This document shows, one piece after another, positions 1-10,302 of a stretch of 53,256 nucleotides of DNA; position 1 is the stretch's first letter, and every line of letters begins with the position of its first letter. The DNA is from Duncaniella sp. (GTDB lineage: Bacteria > Bacteroidota > Bacteroidia > Bacteroidales > Muribaculaceae). Made by a program: the position numbers and the translations under genes. The DNA lies in the NCBI GenBank assembly GCA_029056055.1, contig JAIDCC010000070.1, positions 1 to 53,256 on the forward strand, in the 5' to 3' direction. The notes beneath the pieces were generated by a model. The model saw nothing but the letters and a program-made list of their open reading frames with translations. It was not told the DNA's origin and made no database searches.

Positions 1-51
1 ACCCCCGCCTCATCCCCCCGCCCCATTTTGTTGAAATTCCCATCGTAATTA

Positions 52-83
52 TTTGCATATCATCCGCCAATTCCCTATATTTG
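52..83 (+). promoter_or_regulatory. Bacteroidetes-type promoter
   Basis: TTTG at 52-55 and TATATTTG at 76-83 are separated by 20 nt, matching the Bacteroidetes -33/-7 consensus (TTTG, 19-21 nt, TAnnTTTG). Transcription would begin around position 90, which decides the start of the next gene at 104 rather than at an upstream TTG codon at 53. Confidence 0.7.
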
Positions 84-103
84 CGGTTCAAAACAAATAT
101 TCA

Positions 104-457
104 ATGGAAGAGAAGCAGACCATATTGCCTCACGATGATGACTCTTTTTCGGAAGAGAAGGACATCTGTGCCAACGATGCCTATTTGAGAAAACTTGCAC
201 GAAAGTCTCTCGAGGACTATCGCGAGAAACGCATTAAGTCGAGTAATGTGAATGACGTTTGCTTCAGTGAAAATTTTGCCATAGGTTTTGAGGAGGGTTT
301 TATTGAGGGATACAAAGAGGGTTATACTAAAGGCCGGCTGAAAATTTTGCGCAAAATCATTCCGTCGCTGGTGTCGTCAGGCCTAAGCGCTGAACAGATT
401 TCCGATGAGTTTGAAATTTCAATCGACGATGTCAGGACTATTCTGGCTGCCTCGTAG
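104..457 (+). CDS. small hypothetical protein with Gly/Lys-rich repeat and helical C-terminus
   Basis: A protein of 117 residues. The start ATG at 104 is chosen because a clear promoter ends at 83; the frame stays open upstream to a TTG at 53, but those codons overlap the promoter. The middle holds the repeated pattern EGF-EGY-EGYTKG, followed by a C-terminal segment with HTH-like spacing (LSAEQISDEFEISIDDVRTIL). This layout resembles the C-terminal tails of Rpn/PD-(D/E)XK transposase-like proteins of Bacteroidales, where a Gly-Lys segment precedes a short helical motif, but the nuclease domain is absent. Function unknown. It is monocistronic: the next gene has its own promoter. Confidence 0.6.
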   Translation: MEEKQTILPHDDDSFSEEKDICANDAYLRKLARKSLEDYREKRIKSSNVNDVCFSENFAIGFEEGFIEGYKEGYTKGRLKILRKIIPSLVSSGLSAEQISDEFEISIDDVRTILAAS

Positions 458-480
458 ACGCCATCTCCCCCACTGCTTCC

Positions 481-511
481 TTTGCGTTTTGCTGAAAAAT
501 GTGTAACTTTG
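481..511 (+). promoter_or_regulatory. promoter of the MFS transporter gene
   Basis: TTTG at 481-484 and TAACTTTG at 504-511 with a 19-nt spacer match the Bacteroidetes consensus. The start codon follows 41 nt after the -7 box. Confidence 0.7.
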
Positions 512-552
512 CAGCGTAAAATCAATCCTATCACACATTTCATTTCAACAAA

Positions 553-2265
553 ATGCAACCCCCTTCAACTACCATGAAAGCCCCCGTGGCTCTCAACGAC
601 AAGGCCTGGGCGCGTTGGACCGCGCTCGGACTGCTGGCGTTTGCAATGTTCTGCTCCTACATCTTCATGGACATTCTCTCGCCTATCAAAGACCTCTTGC
701 AAAGCGAGAAGGGATGGGACTCCACCGCCTTCGGCACGATGCAGGGCTCGGAGACCTTCCTCAACGTCTTCATCTTCTTCCTCATTTTTGCCGGCATCAT
801 CCTCGACAAGATGGGCGTGCGCTTCACCGCTGTCTTCTCGGGTGCCGTCATGCTCGTCGGCGCCACAATCAACTGGTATGCCCTCACCGACGCCTTCGCA
901 GGTTCGAGCCTCGACGTATGGTTTACCGAGCATCTCAACTATATCCCCGTTTTCGACGAACTCGGCATATCCCCCTTCTATAAAGGCATGCCTGCCTCGG
1001 CCAAGTTCTCGGCTGTCGGTTTCATGATTTTCGGCTGCGGAGTCGAAATGGCCGGCATCACCGTCAGCCGCGGCATCGTCAAATGGTTCAAAGGCCGCGA
1101 GATGGCTCTCGCCATGGGTTCCGAAATGGCTCTCGCGCGTCTCGGCGTAGCAACGTGTATGATTTTCTCGCCCATGTTTGCCACTCTCGGCGGCGTCGTT
1201 TCGGTGTCGCGCTCCGTGGCCTTCGGCGTGGTGCTCCTGATGATTGCCCTCATCATGTTTATCGTCTATTTCTTTATGGACAAGAAGCTTGACGCCCAGA
1301 CCGGCGCCGAGGAAGAGAAAGACGACCCCTTCCAGCTGCGCGACCTCGGCCAAATCCTCACCTCGTCGGGCTTCTGGCTCGTGGCTCTGCTCTGCGTGCT
1401 CTACTACTCGGCCATCTTCCCATTCCAGAAGTATGCCGTCAACATGCTGCAGTGCAACCTGACTTTCACCGACGTCGCCCCCGACTCGTTCTGGGCTTCC
1501 GACACGGTGGTCATGGTGCAATACGTCATCATGATTGTCGTGGCCGCCTGTGCTTTCGCCAGCAACTTCTCGCGTAAGCCTGCCCTCAAATGGGGTCTTA
1601 TGGCGGTGGCCATCATCTCCCTCGTGGCTTTCTGCGTCATGGGCTACAAACGCCAGAGCGCGTCGACCATCTTCGCCGTCTTCCCCCTCCTCGCCGTTGG
1701 CATCACCCCCATCCTCGGCAACTACGTCGACCATAAGGGCCGCGCAGCTACGATGCTCGTGCTCGGCTCGCTCCTCCTTATAGCCTGCCACCTCACCTTC
1801 GCCTTCATCCTGCCCCAGTTCAAGGATTCGCCCGTCGGCGGAGTCACCGTGGCCTACCTCACCATCCTCGTGCTCGGCGCCTCGTTCTCGCTCGTGCCCG
1901 CTTCGCTTTGGCCCAGCGTGCCCAAGCTCGTCGACGCCAAAATCATCGGCTCGGCCTACGCGCTGATTTTCTGGATTCAGAACATCGGCCTCTGGCTCTT
2001 CCCGCTGCTCATCGGCAAAGTGCTCGACGCCACCAACCCCGACATCACTCAAGCGCTCGCCGCAGGCACAATGACCCCCGAGGAGGCCTCTGTCAGCTAC
2101 AACTACACCGCTCCCCTCGTGATGCTCGCCTCGCTCGGCGTGGCCGCTCTCATCATCGGTCTCATCCTTAAGGTCATCGACCGTCGCAAGGGCCTCGGTC
2201 TCGAGCTCCCCAATGTCGTGACCCCCGCCACCGAAGAAGCCGAAATCCTCTCGGCCGAAGAGTAA
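553..2265 (+). CDS. major facilitator superfamily (MFS) transporter
   Basis: An inner-membrane protein of 570 residues with about 12 hydrophobic helices. The first helix follows the conserved-looking N-terminus ARWTALGLLAFAMFCSYIF; a cytoplasmic loop rich in Asp/Glu/Lys (DKKLDAQTGAEEEKDD, about residues 240-255) splits the two six-helix halves. GNYVDHKGR near residue 390 resembles the MFS signature loop (G-x3-D-x2-G-R). An extra-membrane stretch sits in the first half between the early helices. MFS proteins move small solutes by secondary transport; the substrate cannot be read from sequence or from neighbours. A second ATG at 574 is possible. It is flanked by its own promoter and terminator, so it is monocistronic. 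Confidence 0.85.
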   Translation: MQPPSTTMKAPVALNDKAWARWTALGLLAFAMFCSYIFMDILSPIKDLLQSEKGWDSTAFGTMQGSETFLNVFIFFLIFAGIILDKMGVRFTAVFSGAVMLVGATINWYALTDAFAGSSLDVWFTEHLNYIPVFDELGISPFYKGMPASAKFSAVGFMIFGCGVEMAGITVSRGIVKWFKGREMALAMGSEMALARLGVATCMIFSPMFATLGGVVSVSRSVAFGVVLLMIALIMFIVYFFMDKKLDAQTGAEEEKDDPFQLRDLGQILTSSGFWLVALLCVLYYSAIFPFQKYAVNMLQCNLTFTDVAPDSFWASDTVVMVQYVIMIVVAACAFASNFSRKPALKWGLMAVAIISLVAFCVMGYKRQSASTIFAVFPLLAVGITPILGNYVDHKGRAATMLVLGSLLLIACHLTFAFILPQFKDSPVGGVTVAYLTILVLGASFSLVPASLWPSVPKLVDAKIIGSAYALIFWIQNIGLWLFPLLIGKVLDATNPDITQALAAGTMTPEEASVSYNYTAPLVMLASLGVAALIIGLILKVIDRRKGLGLELPNVVTPATEEAEILSAEE

Positions 2266-2295
2266 TCTCCCCTCATTCCCCAACGCAATCTCAGT

Positions 2296-2330
2296 CCCCC
2301 GACAGGCTCTCCGCCTGTCGGGGGCTTCTG
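2296..2330 (+). terminator. intrinsic terminator after the MFS gene
   Basis: A perfect 12-bp stem (2296-2307 with 2313-2324, GC-rich) with a 5-nt loop, followed by a weak T-containing tail. It lies 30 nt after the MFS stop codon. Confidence 0.7.
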
Positions 2331-2385
2331 CATCATTATCCCCACAACCATGTGAACAAACGTTAAAAGATGCCAATTCTTGCGA

Positions 2386-2412
2386 TTTGTCAAATTTATA
2401 TCATTAACTTTG
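2386..2412 (+). promoter_or_regulatory. probable promoter of the lipoprotein gene
   Basis: TAACTTTG at 2405-2412 is a good -7 box. The nearest TTTG (2386-2389) is only 15 nt upstream, shorter than the usual 19-21. If used, it gives an untranslated leader of about 415 nt before the lipoprotein start at 2836. Confidence 0.45.
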
Positions 2413-2835
2413 CATATCAATCCCCGCCGGGCTGCTCAAGAGTGAACGTCTCCCCGGCCTACGATTTCATAGTTTGTAATAAAGCGTTTATCAAACGTTA
2501 GTTCTTTTCTGACGAAATTCTCGCAAAATTTCCAAAATAGAAACAAGAACGCGCGACGATAGATGCCTTCTTGCAGTGTATCCCGTTCATTTCGGCATAC
2601 ATGCCTTGACCGTCACAACCTGTCGGTCAGTGCGTGTTGTCGGTATATATGAGATATACTCGTGGGGCTTCTCCGTTGTCGTCTGTTTCTATTAGGCAAT
2701 GCGAGAAGCCTCGTCGGAAAGATGACCTCGGTAAGAGCACCACGTTTTTTTACGACCTGACTTTTACTCATTTACCTAACATTTTTTTGCCCGGAGGTGC
2801 CCACGGGTCTGTCATCCTTTCTTTTTTTACCTAAC
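2413..2835 (+). other. long untranslated leader before the lipoprotein gene
   Basis: No convincing gene. A 66-codon open frame from 2634 has no protein-like features. Two copies of TTTACCTAACAT lie at 2771-2782 and 2827-2838, the second overlapping the start codon. The long leader may hold a regulatory RNA, but I see no recognised riboswitch. Confidence 0.4.
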
Positions 2836-4917
2836 ATGAAACTTCTAAGAGTTTTGTTTGGCGTAATGTTCGTGGCAGCGGTTATGACATCCTGCTCCGA
2901 CGATTCCCCGACGCCAACCGGTGCACCAACCGAAGACTACAATCGAGCTTTTATCAAGGAGTTCGGTGTGCCTGCTAAAGGCCGCGATTATTCTACCGCA
3001 CGCTCCGCAGGGCTAAAGATCAAGGCATCGCGTAACACTGCGATTATGGTGACAGCCGAAGTCGACGGCACAGAATACCTCTTCGCCAACCTCACTGTCC
3101 CCGCCGGCCTCACCTCCGTCCCCGCGACAATCCCCTCTGACATCACCTCGCTCAACGTCTACGTCTATGGCGAGCCCTACGCCGTGTCTCCCGACGCAAC
3201 CCTCGACATCGATAACCTCCTTGCTCGTAATCAGGCTTCAAGGTCAATTGATTTCCATTTGGGTGAGAAATATATGAATGATGGTAAGCCCCAGCCTATA
3301 CTCTATTGCAAATTCAGTGACTTTTTGGAGGAATATTTCGAAAAATATCCTATCGGTGAAGATATTCCGTGCTGGGGCTTTGAGCCGCCTCTTCCCGGAT
3401 GGTCAGGAGTAGGCTTTTATAATGCCGAGACTAAATTAGTCAACAACAGCAATTTGAGTGCAAAGTGTTACTATCTCATTTTCCCAATATATATAAAGTC
3501 TGACGATTATACCGGGACACTGTTGGAAGAGAGTGATGGTAAAACATATTCGTTGGGAAAGCCACAAGATAACCTTGTGACGAGTACATCGATAATGGAA
3601 ATCGGGGATATACCTAATCCCATAGGTTTCAAAAATTATGGCAATAATAGTGTGTATCAGCCTGATGGTCGGGATCGCATGATAATGTCGAGAGGAGTAA
3701 GATTCCAACCTGACGAAGCTGTCTACGTTCATGTAGAGTCAAATCAGGGGATAAGCAGCTCGATATTTAGAGAGAATATTAGAAACTGGGGCGACAATTA
3801 CTATCCCGCTACACTTGATAATCTATATGATTTGTTCGCATGCACGCGTCGTTATCATTTGAGTAAAGCTGCTATTCAGGTATATATAGACGGCAGTTGG
3901 AAAACTTATGGAGATCGGACAAATTCGGCATTCCTTATAGGCTTCAACAAACCGCCTCGTGTGCCGAACGACACTGAAACTATCAGAGACTATTCGGAGG
4001 TTGTATACTTGGTTTTGATGGAAGATACAGAGAAATTGGCCGAATATCAGGAGAAAAAGCCTACTTATAAAGCATACGAGTGGATGCTGGCAGCTGAAGA
4101 CCTCGGCGGTACGTTCGATTGGGATTTCAATGATGCTGTCTTTAAGTTTACCGACGTGGTTGAAAATCTTGTAACTGTCAATACCGGCAGCGGCAAACAC
4201 TATTTCGCAACGCCTACAGACATCACGCCTGTGCGCAAGGTGACGGTTACGCCTATGGCGGCCGGAGGTACGATGCCCCTCTACATCACCTACACCGGAA
4301 AAGTTTCGGCTATGCCCGACATGCCCACCGCTGGCCCTATCGACTACTACACCGCCAACGAGGCACTGCGTGCTAGTCTCAACGACCCCGAAGAGGGCAC
4401 CTACGTAATTGGCACCGAAATCCACAAGTGGCTTGGCGGGTCGACTTACAAAAAGCAGCTCAATACCGGTGAGAAGGTTGAGCTTCCCTACGGCGAGCCT
4501 ATTTCCTTCGCCATCCCCACGGATGCTACCCCCTCCACTGAGCGTTTCGCGGGAGGTTGCCAGGCTTATTCAGAGGATAATCAGCCTCTTTACGGATTTG
4601 CAGTGCTTGTTGACAAGGAAAACAAGCTCAACATCGACACCCGTGCTACCGGCGGAGTGGAATATCTGCCCACTCATACAATCGGACAAGGTGCATATCT
4701 CATCGGTCGCCCTGACGAAACTACCGACAACGTGGCGCCACAGATGGTCATGTTTTGCCAAAATCATTTTATCGAATGGCCAAGGGAATACGTCAACATA
4801 AACGATGCCTATCCGTATTTTAGGGAATATATAACCCGAAATGCGCCACAGCCCTTGTGGTGGAATAAAAATCATGACATGGTGACCCATAGCGATGAAC
4901 ATCACGATGGGAAATAA
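2836..4917 (+). CDS. LruC-domain surface lipoprotein
   Basis: A predicted outer-membrane or cell-surface lipoprotein of 693 residues. The start at 2836 is chosen because it gives a lipoprotein signal peptide (MKLLRVLFGVMFVAAVMTSC, lipid Cys20); an ATG 39 nt upstream would bury it. The residues after the cysteine (SDDS) are acidic, as in the Bacteroidetes surface-export signal. Around residues 412-437 is EWMLAAEDLGGTFDWDFND, the Asp-rich signature of the LruC/DUF4842 family (possible metal site), followed by a beta-rich C-terminal half. LruC-type proteins are large Bacteroidetes lipoproteins of unknown role. Monocistronic, with a terminator at 4958. Confidence 0.75.
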   Translation: MKLLRVLFGVMFVAAVMTSCSDDSPTPTGAPTEDYNRAFIKEFGVPAKGRDYSTARSAGLKIKASRNTAIMVTAEVDGTEYLFANLTVPAGLTSVPATIPSDITSLNVYVYGEPYAVSPDATLDIDNLLARNQASRSIDFHLGEKYMNDGKPQPILYCKFSDFLEEYFEKYPIGEDIPCWGFEPPLPGWSGVGFYNAETKLVNNSNLSAKCYYLIFPIYIKSDDYTGTLLEESDGKTYSLGKPQDNLVTSTSIMEIGDIPNPIGFKNYGNNSVYQPDGRDRMIMSRGVRFQPDEAVYVHVESNQGISSSIFRENIRNWGDNYYPATLDNLYDLFACTRRYHLSKAAIQVYIDGSWKTYGDRTNSAFLIGFNKPPRVPNDTETIRDYSEVVYLVLMEDTEKLAEYQEKKPTYKAYEWMLAAEDLGGTFDWDFNDAVFKFTDVVENLVTVNTGSGKHYFATPTDITPVRKVTVTPMAAGGTMPLYITYTGKVSAMPDMPTAGPIDYYTANEALRASLNDPEEGTYVIGTEIHKWLGGSTYKKQLNTGEKVELPYGEPISFAIPTDATPSTERFAGGCQAYSEDNQPLYGFAVLVDKENKLNIDTRATGGVEYLPTHTIGQGAYLIGRPDETTDNVAPQMVMFCQNHFIEWPREYVNINDAYPYFREYITRNAPQPLWWNKNHDMVTHSDEHHDGK

Positions 4918-4957
4918 GTAAGTCTTGTTCTTGAGATCGAGAACATTCTCAATTTAC

Positions 4958-4990
4958 CCCCCGGCAGGCCCAGCCCGCCGGGGGCTTTTT
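4958..4990 (+). terminator. intrinsic terminator after the lipoprotein gene
   Basis: An 8-bp GC stem (4958-4965 with 4977-4984), 11-nt loop and a run of five T at 4986-4990. Confidence 0.8.
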
Positions 4991-5053
4991 CGTCTCGGCG
5001 GAGGGGGTGAAAAATGCTACGAATGTGAAATAACACAAAAAGTTGTGCAATTG

Positions 5054-5085
5054 TTTGGTATTTAGCGAAATAATTTGTAATTTTG
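5054..5085 (+). promoter_or_regulatory. main promoter of the ribosomal protein supercluster
   Basis: TTTG at 5054-5057 and TAATTTTG at 5078-5085 with a 20-nt spacer, a near-perfect Bacteroidetes promoter. It leaves a leader of about 160 nt before rpsL, long enough for regulation by a ribosomal protein or growth rate, though no specific fold is recognised. Confidence 0.8.
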
Positions 5086-5254
5086 CATCGTTTTTAGGAG
5101 CAGTGTGCCGTCACGACAAGCTAACTCTTTGATAGATAGGCATGTCGAGGCATCAAGTGTATGTATGACGCACGGCGTCAAAAGTGCAGAAATCCTTGAA
5201 AACACCCTCGAAAACGAACGCTACATAATCTCAAAAATTAAGTAATACCAAAAA

Positions 5255-5638
5255 ATGCCTACTATTCAGCAATTAGTAAGAAAAGGCCGCGTGGCTCTCG
5301 AAGACAAGAGCAAATCGCCCGCACTCGACTCGTGCCCCCAGCGTCGCGGCGTGTGTGTGCGTGTCTACACCACCACCCCCAAAAAGCCTAACTCGGCTAT
5401 GCGTAAGGTGGCTCGTGTACGTCTCACCAACGGCAAAGAAGTCAACAGCTACATCCCCGGCGAAGGCCACAACCTCCAGGAGCACTCAATCGTCCTCGTT
5501 CGCGGCGGTCGTGTGAAAGACCTCCCCGGTGTGCGCTACCACATCGTTCGCGGCACTCTCGACACCTCCGGTGTCAAAGACCGCACCCAGCGTCGCTCCA
5601 AGTACGGCGCCAAGCGTCCCAAGGCTGCTAAGAAGTAA
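5255..5638 (+). CDS. rpsL: 30S ribosomal protein S12
   Basis: A 127-residue protein with the universally conserved S12 segments [15 protein letters not shown] and [11 protein letters not shown]12 sits at the decoding centre of the 30S subunit. The lysines whose changes give streptomycin resistance in other bacteria (Lys43 and Lys88) are both present, so the streptomycin-sensitive form is predicted. First gene of the supercluster, after a strong promoter and a leader of about 160 nt. A 196-nt spacer follows. Confidence 0.97.
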   Translation: MPTIQQLVRKGRVALEDKSKSPALDSCPQRRGVCVRVYTTTPKKPNSAMRKVARVRLTNGKEVNSYIPGEGHNLQEHSIVLVRGGRVKDLPGVRYHIVRGTLDTSGVKDRTQRRSKYGAKRPKAAKK

Positions 5639-5834
5639 GAGCCTCTCACGCTGAAACCCTTTCCTTACTAAACAATTTCAACTAAAAACCACCCTCGGTT
5701 TTTGATTGGCAGGCTAAGTCGAAACGGTTGAGTAAACCCCTCGGAAACGTTGCCCGGTGAGGGCGCACCGATGGAGTTGAAGATTCAAAAGATGACAGCA
5801 ACCAAGCAATTAAACCCCCAACCACCCCACCAAA

Positions 5835-6311
5835 ATGCGTAAAGCTAAACCTAAGAAGCGTGTGATCCTGCCGGATCCCGTGTTCCACGACGTGCGCGTC
5901 TCGAAGTTCGTCAACCACCTCATGTATGACGGCAAGAAGAACACTTCCTATACCATCTTCTACAGCGCACTCGAACTCGTTGGCAACAAGCTCCCCAACG
6001 AAGAGAAGACTCCCCTCGAAATCTGGAAGAAAGCCCTCGAAAACGTCACTCCTACCGTCGAGGTGAAGAGCCGCCGCGTCGGCGGTGCCACTTTCCAGGT
6101 GCCTACCGAAATCCGTCCCGACCGTAAGGAGTCGATTTCGATGAAAAACCTCATCATCTACGCCCGCAAACGTGGCGGCAAGACCATGGCCGAGAAGCTC
6201 GCAGCCGAAATCGTCGATGCCTACAACGAGCAGGGTGGCGCTTACAAGCGTAAGGAAGACATGCACAAGATGGCCGAGGCTAACCGCGCATTCGCTCACT
6301 TCCGCTTCTAA
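5835..6311 (+). CDS. rpsG: 30S ribosomal protein S7
   Basis: A 158-residue protein, a normal S7 length. The N-terminus MRKAKPKKR and [18 protein letters not shown] are S7 hallmarks. S7 nucleates folding of the 3' major domain of 16S rRNA and lies next to the E-site tRNA. In E. coli it represses its own operon by binding the S12-S7 spacer; here that spacer (5639-5834) is also long, 196 nt, so similar control is plausible but not shown. It lies 48 nt before fusA. Confidence 0.97.
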   Translation: MRKAKPKKRVILPDPVFHDVRVSKFVNHLMYDGKKNTSYTIFYSALELVGNKLPNEEKTPLEIWKKALENVTPTVEVKSRRVGGATFQVPTEIRPDRKESISMKNLIIYARKRGGKTMAEKLAAEIVDAYNEQGGAYKRKEDMHKMAEANRAFAHFRF

Positions 6312-6359
6312 TCATTTCCTTTATCTCTTTCTAACACAACAGTTTTTCCAAGCTTTCAA

Positions 6360-8483
6360 ATGGCAAAATCTGACGAACTCAAATATACGCGCAATATCGG
6401 CATTATGGCCCACATCGATGCCGGTAAGACCACTACCTCCGAGCGTATCCTTTTCTATACCGGTCTGACCCACAAGATTGGTGAGGTGCACGACGGTGCA
6501 GCCACCATGGACTGGATGGAGCAGGAGCAGGAGCGTGGTATCACCATCACCTCTGCCGCCACCACTACCTTCTGGAAGTATGACGGCGACAAATTCAAAA
6601 TCAACCTCATCGACACTCCGGGACACGTCGACTTCACTGTCGAAGTAGAACGTTCGCTCCGTGTGCTCGACGGCGCCGTGGCTACTTTCTGCGCCGTTGG
6701 CGGTGTCGAGCCCCAGTCGGAGACCGTTTGGCGTCAGGCCGACAAATATAATGTGCCCCGTATCGGCTACGTCAACAAGATGGACCGCTCGGGTGCAAAC
6801 TTCTTCGAAGTGGTGCGTCAGCTCAAGGAAATCCTTGGCGCCAACCCCTGTCCCATCCAGGTGCCCATCGGTGCCGAGGAGACTTTCAAGGGTGTTGTCG
6901 ACCTCATCACTATGAAGGCTATCTTCTGGCATGACGAAACCATGGGTGCAGACTACTCTGTAGAAGAAATCCCCGCAGGTCTCGTTGACGAAGCCGAAGA
7001 ATGGCGCGACAAGATGCTCGAGAAAATCGCCGAGTTTGACGACGCTCTCATGGAGAAGTACTTCGACGACCCCTCTACCATCACCGAGGAGGAAATCCGT
7101 CGCGCTCTGCGCAACGCTACCCTCAAGATGGAGGTCGTGCCCATGATTTGCGGTTCGTCGTTCAAGAACAAGGGCGTTCAGTGTCTGCTCGACGCTGTCT
7201 GCGCCTACCTTCCCTCGCCCCTCGACTCGGGCGCTGTAGAAGGCACCAACCCCGACGATCCCGACCAGGTAGAGGTGCGTGAGCCCTCTCCCGAGGCTCC
7301 CATGTGTGCCCTCGCGTTCAAGATTGCCACCGACCCCTACGTAGGCCGTCTCACCTTCTTCCGTGTCTACTCGGGCGACGTCGTTGCCGGCAGCTATATC
7401 CTCAACAGCCGTTCGGGCAAGAAAGAGCGCGTAAGCCGTCTCTTCCAGATGCACTCCAACAAGCAGAACGCCAAGGAATTCATCGGTTGCGGTGATATCG
7501 GCGCAGGCGTAGGCTTCAAGGACATCCGCACCGGCGATACCCTCTGCGACGAAAACCACCCCATCGTGCTCGAAGCCATGGAGTTCCCCGATCCCGTTAT
7601 CGGTATCGCCGTCGAGCCCAAGACTCAGAAAGACCTCGACAAGCTCGGCGTAGGCCTCCAGAAGCTTGCCGAAGAAGACCCCACCTTCCGCGTTGAAACC
7701 AACGAAGAGACCGGCCAGACCGTCATCTCGGGTATGGGTGAGCTTCACCTCGACATCATCATCGACCGTCTCCGCCGCGAGTTCAAGGTAGAGTGCAACC
7801 AGGGTCGTCCGCAGGTTACCTACAAGGAAGCTATCACCAAGCCCGTCGAACTCCGCGAAGTGTTCAAGAAGCAGACCGGTGGTCGCGGTAAGTTTGCCGA
7901 CATCATCGTACGCGTCGAGCCCGTCGACGAAGATTTCCAGGGCAACCTCCAGTTTGTCGACGAAGTCAAGGGCGGTAACATTCCCAAGGAATTCATCCCC
8001 TCTATCCAGAAGGGCTTCCAGGCCGCTATGAAGAACGGTGTGCTCGCAGGCTTCCCCGTCGAGCAGCTCAAGGTGACCGTCATCGACGGCTCGTTCCACC
8101 CCGTCGACTCCGACCAGCTTTCGTTTGAGCTCTGCGCCATCCAGGCCTTCAAGAAGGCTTCTGAAAAGGCCAACCCCGTGCTCCTCGAGCCTATCATGAA
8201 GATTGAAGTCGTTACCCCCGAGGAATCGATGGGCGACGTCATCTCCGACCTCAACAAGCGTCGCGGTCAGGTAGAAGGCATGGAGTCGTCGCGCTCAGGC
8301 GCCCGCGTTGTCAAGGCTAAGGCTCCTCTGGCCGAAATGTTCGGCTATGTTACGGCTCTCCGTACCATCACTTCGGGCCGCGCTACCTCGACAATGTCGT
8401 TCAGCCACTACGCAGAAGTATCTTCGTCTATCGCCAAGAACGTTCTGACCGAGTGCCAGGGCCGCGTAGACCTCATCAAGTAA
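6360..8483 (+). CDS. fusA: translation elongation factor G
   Basis: A GTPase of 707 residues that drives tRNA-mRNA translocation on the ribosome. Visible G motifs: AHIDAGKTT (P-loop, residues 17-25), DTPGHVDF (G3) and NKMDRSG (G4), followed by domains II to V. The cluster position between rpsG and rpsJ is typical for the housekeeping EF-G. Tuf is absent from this window; it does not follow fusA here as it does in E. coli. Confidence 0.97.
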   Translation: MAKSDELKYTRNIGIMAHIDAGKTTTSERILFYTGLTHKIGEVHDGAATMDWMEQEQERGITITSAATTTFWKYDGDKFKINLIDTPGHVDFTVEVERSLRVLDGAVATFCAVGGVEPQSETVWRQADKYNVPRIGYVNKMDRSGANFFEVVRQLKEILGANPCPIQVPIGAEETFKGVVDLITMKAIFWHDETMGADYSVEEIPAGLVDEAEEWRDKMLEKIAEFDDALMEKYFDDPSTITEEEIRRALRNATLKMEVVPMICGSSFKNKGVQCLLDAVCAYLPSPLDSGAVEGTNPDDPDQVEVREPSPEAPMCALAFKIATDPYVGRLTFFRVYSGDVVAGSYILNSRSGKKERVSRLFQMHSNKQNAKEFIGCGDIGAGVGFKDIRTGDTLCDENHPIVLEAMEFPDPVIGIAVEPKTQKDLDKLGVGLQKLAEEDPTFRVETNEETGQTVISGMGELHLDIIIDRLRREFKVECNQGRPQVTYKEAITKPVELREVFKKQTGGRGKFADIIVRVEPVDEDFQGNLQFVDEVKGGNIPKEFIPSIQKGFQAAMKNGVLAGFPVEQLKVTVIDGSFHPVDSDQLSFELCAIQAFKKASEKANPVLLEPIMKIEVVTPEESMGDVISDLNKRRGQVEGMESSRSGARVVKAKAPLAEMFGYVTALRTITSGRATSTMSFSHYAEVSSSIAKNVLTECQGRVDLIK

Positions 8484-8520
8484 TCATCCCGTCCGGATCA
8501 CTTTCATTCAACTTCAATAT

Positions 8521-8826
8521 ATGGATCAGACAATCAGAATCAAGCTCAAGTCGTATGACTACAACTTGGTAGACAAGTCGGCCGAGAAGATTGTGAAGAC
8601 CGTGAAGGCCACCGGCGCCGTCATCAACGGCCCCATACCCCTGCCTACTCACCGTCGCATCTTCACCGTCAACCGTTCGACCTTCGTCAACAAGAAGTCG
8701 CGCGAGCAGTTCCAGCTCTCAAGCTACAAGCGCCTCATCGACATTCACAACTCGACCGCCAAGACCGTCGACGCTCTCATGAAGCTCGAACTCCCCAGCG
8801 GTGTCGAAGTAGAAATCAAGGTCTGA
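8521..8826 (+). CDS. rpsJ: 30S ribosomal protein S10
   Basis: A 101-residue protein beginning [14 protein letters not shown], with [17 protein letters not shown], typical of S10. It is a 30S head protein that doubles as NusE, the NusB partner in antitermination. It lies 37 nt after fusA and is followed by a 215-nt spacer with a strong hairpin, so the S10 gene is physically set apart from rplC. Confidence 0.97.
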   Translation: MDQTIRIKLKSYDYNLVDKSAEKIVKTVKATGAVINGPIPLPTHRRIFTVNRSTFVNKKSREQFQLSSYKRLIDIHNSTAKTVDALMKLELPSGVEVEIKV

Positions 8827-9041
8827 TAGAGACGCCCCGACAAGCGATTTGTCCCGACGAAGCAGATTGAAAGTAAATCCCCGCCAACGGCCCCGGCCTT
8901 GCGGGAAAAGATAACAGAAGGGTAGGGGAGCGGCTCCCGCTCCCCCCGCCCCTCTCCTTCAGACGAGCTTCGCGGAGTCATCGCGACAAAAAGCAAAGAT
9001 TCAAACAAAGAAATTCAACCAATTTCCAAAATCAAAGAGAA
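8827..9041 (+). other. hairpin-bearing spacer between rpsJ and rplC
   Basis: 215 nt without a gene. It contains a perfect 9-bp GC-rich stem (8925-8933 with 8937-8945) with a 3-nt loop and no T-run after it, so it is unlikely to be a full terminator. It may be a processing or attenuation element. Confidence 0.6.
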
Positions 9042-9659
9042 ATGCCAGGATTATTAGGAAAGAAAATCGGAATGACATCCGTTTTCAGTGCCGAGGGCAA
9101 GAACGTGCCATGCACTGTTATCGAAGTAGGGCCCTGCGTAGTTACTCAAGTTAAAACCGCCGACAAAGACGGCTACGAAGCCGTTCAGCTTGGCTTCGAG
9201 GAGAAGAAGGAAAAGCACACCACTGCTCCTATGGCCGGCCACTTCAAGAAGGCGGGAGTAGCTCCCCAGCGTCACTTGGCCGAGTTCACAGGTTTTGACG
9301 GAGAAGTCAAGCTCGGTGACACCTTCACCGTCGAGCTCTTCAACGAAAACGACTTCGTCGACATTCAGGGTACATCAAAAGGTAAAGGCTTCCAGGGCGT
9401 AGTTAAGCGCCACGGCTTCGGCGGTGTAGGCCAGGCTACCCACGGCCAGCACAACCGTCTCCGCGCTCCCGGTTCGGTAGGCGCCTGCTCATATCCCGCT
9501 AAGGTGTTCAAGGGCATGCGTATGGCCGGCCAGATGGGCAACGAGAAAGTCACAGTTCAAAACCTCCGCGTCATCAAGGTTATGCCCGAGCACAACCTCC
9601 TGCTCATCAAGGGCAGCATCCCCGGAAGTAAAGGTTCAATCGTTTTAATTGAGAAATAA
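9042..9659 (+). CDS. rplC: 50S ribosomal protein L3
   Basis: A 205-residue protein beginning [12 protein letters not shown] and containing the conserved loop [18 protein letters not shown] that reaches toward the peptidyl transferase centre. L3 is a primary binder at the 3' end of 23S rRNA. Its stop codon overlaps the rplD start by one base (TAATG). Confidence 0.97.
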   Translation: MPGLLGKKIGMTSVFSAEGKNVPCTVIEVGPCVVTQVKTADKDGYEAVQLGFEEKKEKHTTAPMAGHFKKAGVAPQRHLAEFTGFDGEVKLGDTFTVELFNENDFVDIQGTSKGKGFQGVVKRHGFGGVGQATHGQHNRLRAPGSVGACSYPAKVFKGMRMAGQMGNEKVTVQNLRVIKVMPEHNLLLIKGSIPGSKGSIVLIEK

Positions 9660-10279
9660 TGGAAGTCGCTATCTACAATATCAAAGGTGAAGACACAGGT
9701 CGCAAGGCTCAGCTCAGCGACGAAGTGTTCGCAGTCGATGCAAACGAACACGCCGTTTATCTCGATGTGAAGCAGTACCTCGCCAACCAGCGTCAGGGTA
9801 CTCACAAGTCAAAAGAGCGTAGCGAAGTCTCCGGCTCTACCCGCAAGCTCCACAAGCAGAAGGGTGGCGGCGGCTCTCGTATCGGCGATATCAACTCTCC
9901 CGTCCTCGTCGGTGGCGGCCGCGTTTTCGGTCCCCGTCCCCGCGACTATCGCTTCAAGTTGAACAAGAAAGTGAAGCAGCTCGCACGCAAGAGCGCTCTG
10001 ACCTACAAAGCTCAGGACAATCAGATTATCGTCGTCGACGACATCGTGCTCAACGCTCCGAAAACTAAAGATTTCGTAAATATTGCTAAAAATCTTAAAG
10101 TTGACGGCAAAAAGCTCCTCGTCGTTTTACCGACTGAAAATAAAAACGTAACTTTGTCTGCCCGTAACGTGGCCGACGCAGCTACAATGGTTGCCAACGA
10201 GCTCAACACTTACGCTCTGATGAACGCCGACGCTATCATCCTCACCGAAGGCAGCCTCGACTTCATCAACAATCTTTAA
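9659..10279 (+). CDS. rplD: 50S ribosomal protein L4
   Basis: A 206-residue protein with the conserved loop motif ([10 protein letters not shown] and [15 protein letters not shown]) that lines the exit tunnel. L4 represses the S10 operon in E. coli. It shares one base with the stop codon of rplC, so translation is probably coupled. Confidence 0.97.
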   Translation: MEVAIYNIKGEDTGRKAQLSDEVFAVDANEHAVYLDVKQYLANQRQGTHKSKERSEVSGSTRKLHKQKGGGGSRIGDINSPVLVGGGRVFGPRPRDYRFKLNKKVKQLARKSALTYKAQDNQIIVVDDIVLNAPKTKDFVNIAKNLKVDGKKLLVVLPTENKNVTLSARNVADAATMVANELNTYALMNADAIILTEGSLDFINNL

Positions 10280-10302
10280 TCCTCAAAAAGAGAAACAAAG
10301 CA

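Noticed and set aside
565-2376. 603-codon open frame antiparallel to the MFS gene
   Set aside because: Shadow frame: its Glu/His/Asp-rich translation mirrors the hydrophobic GC-rich MFS codons and resembles no protein.
2634-2834. 66-codon frame in the lipoprotein leader
   Set aside because: No ribosome binding signal, no family features, overlaps nothing conserved; left as untranslated leader.
6321-8099. 592-codon antisense frame over fusA
   Set aside because: Exact shadow of a highly conserved gene with biased third positions; no start signal or family features.
8925-8945. Transcription terminator inside the S10 group
   Set aside because: The stem is strong but no T-run follows, and termination here would cut off essential genes; kept as a structured spacer.
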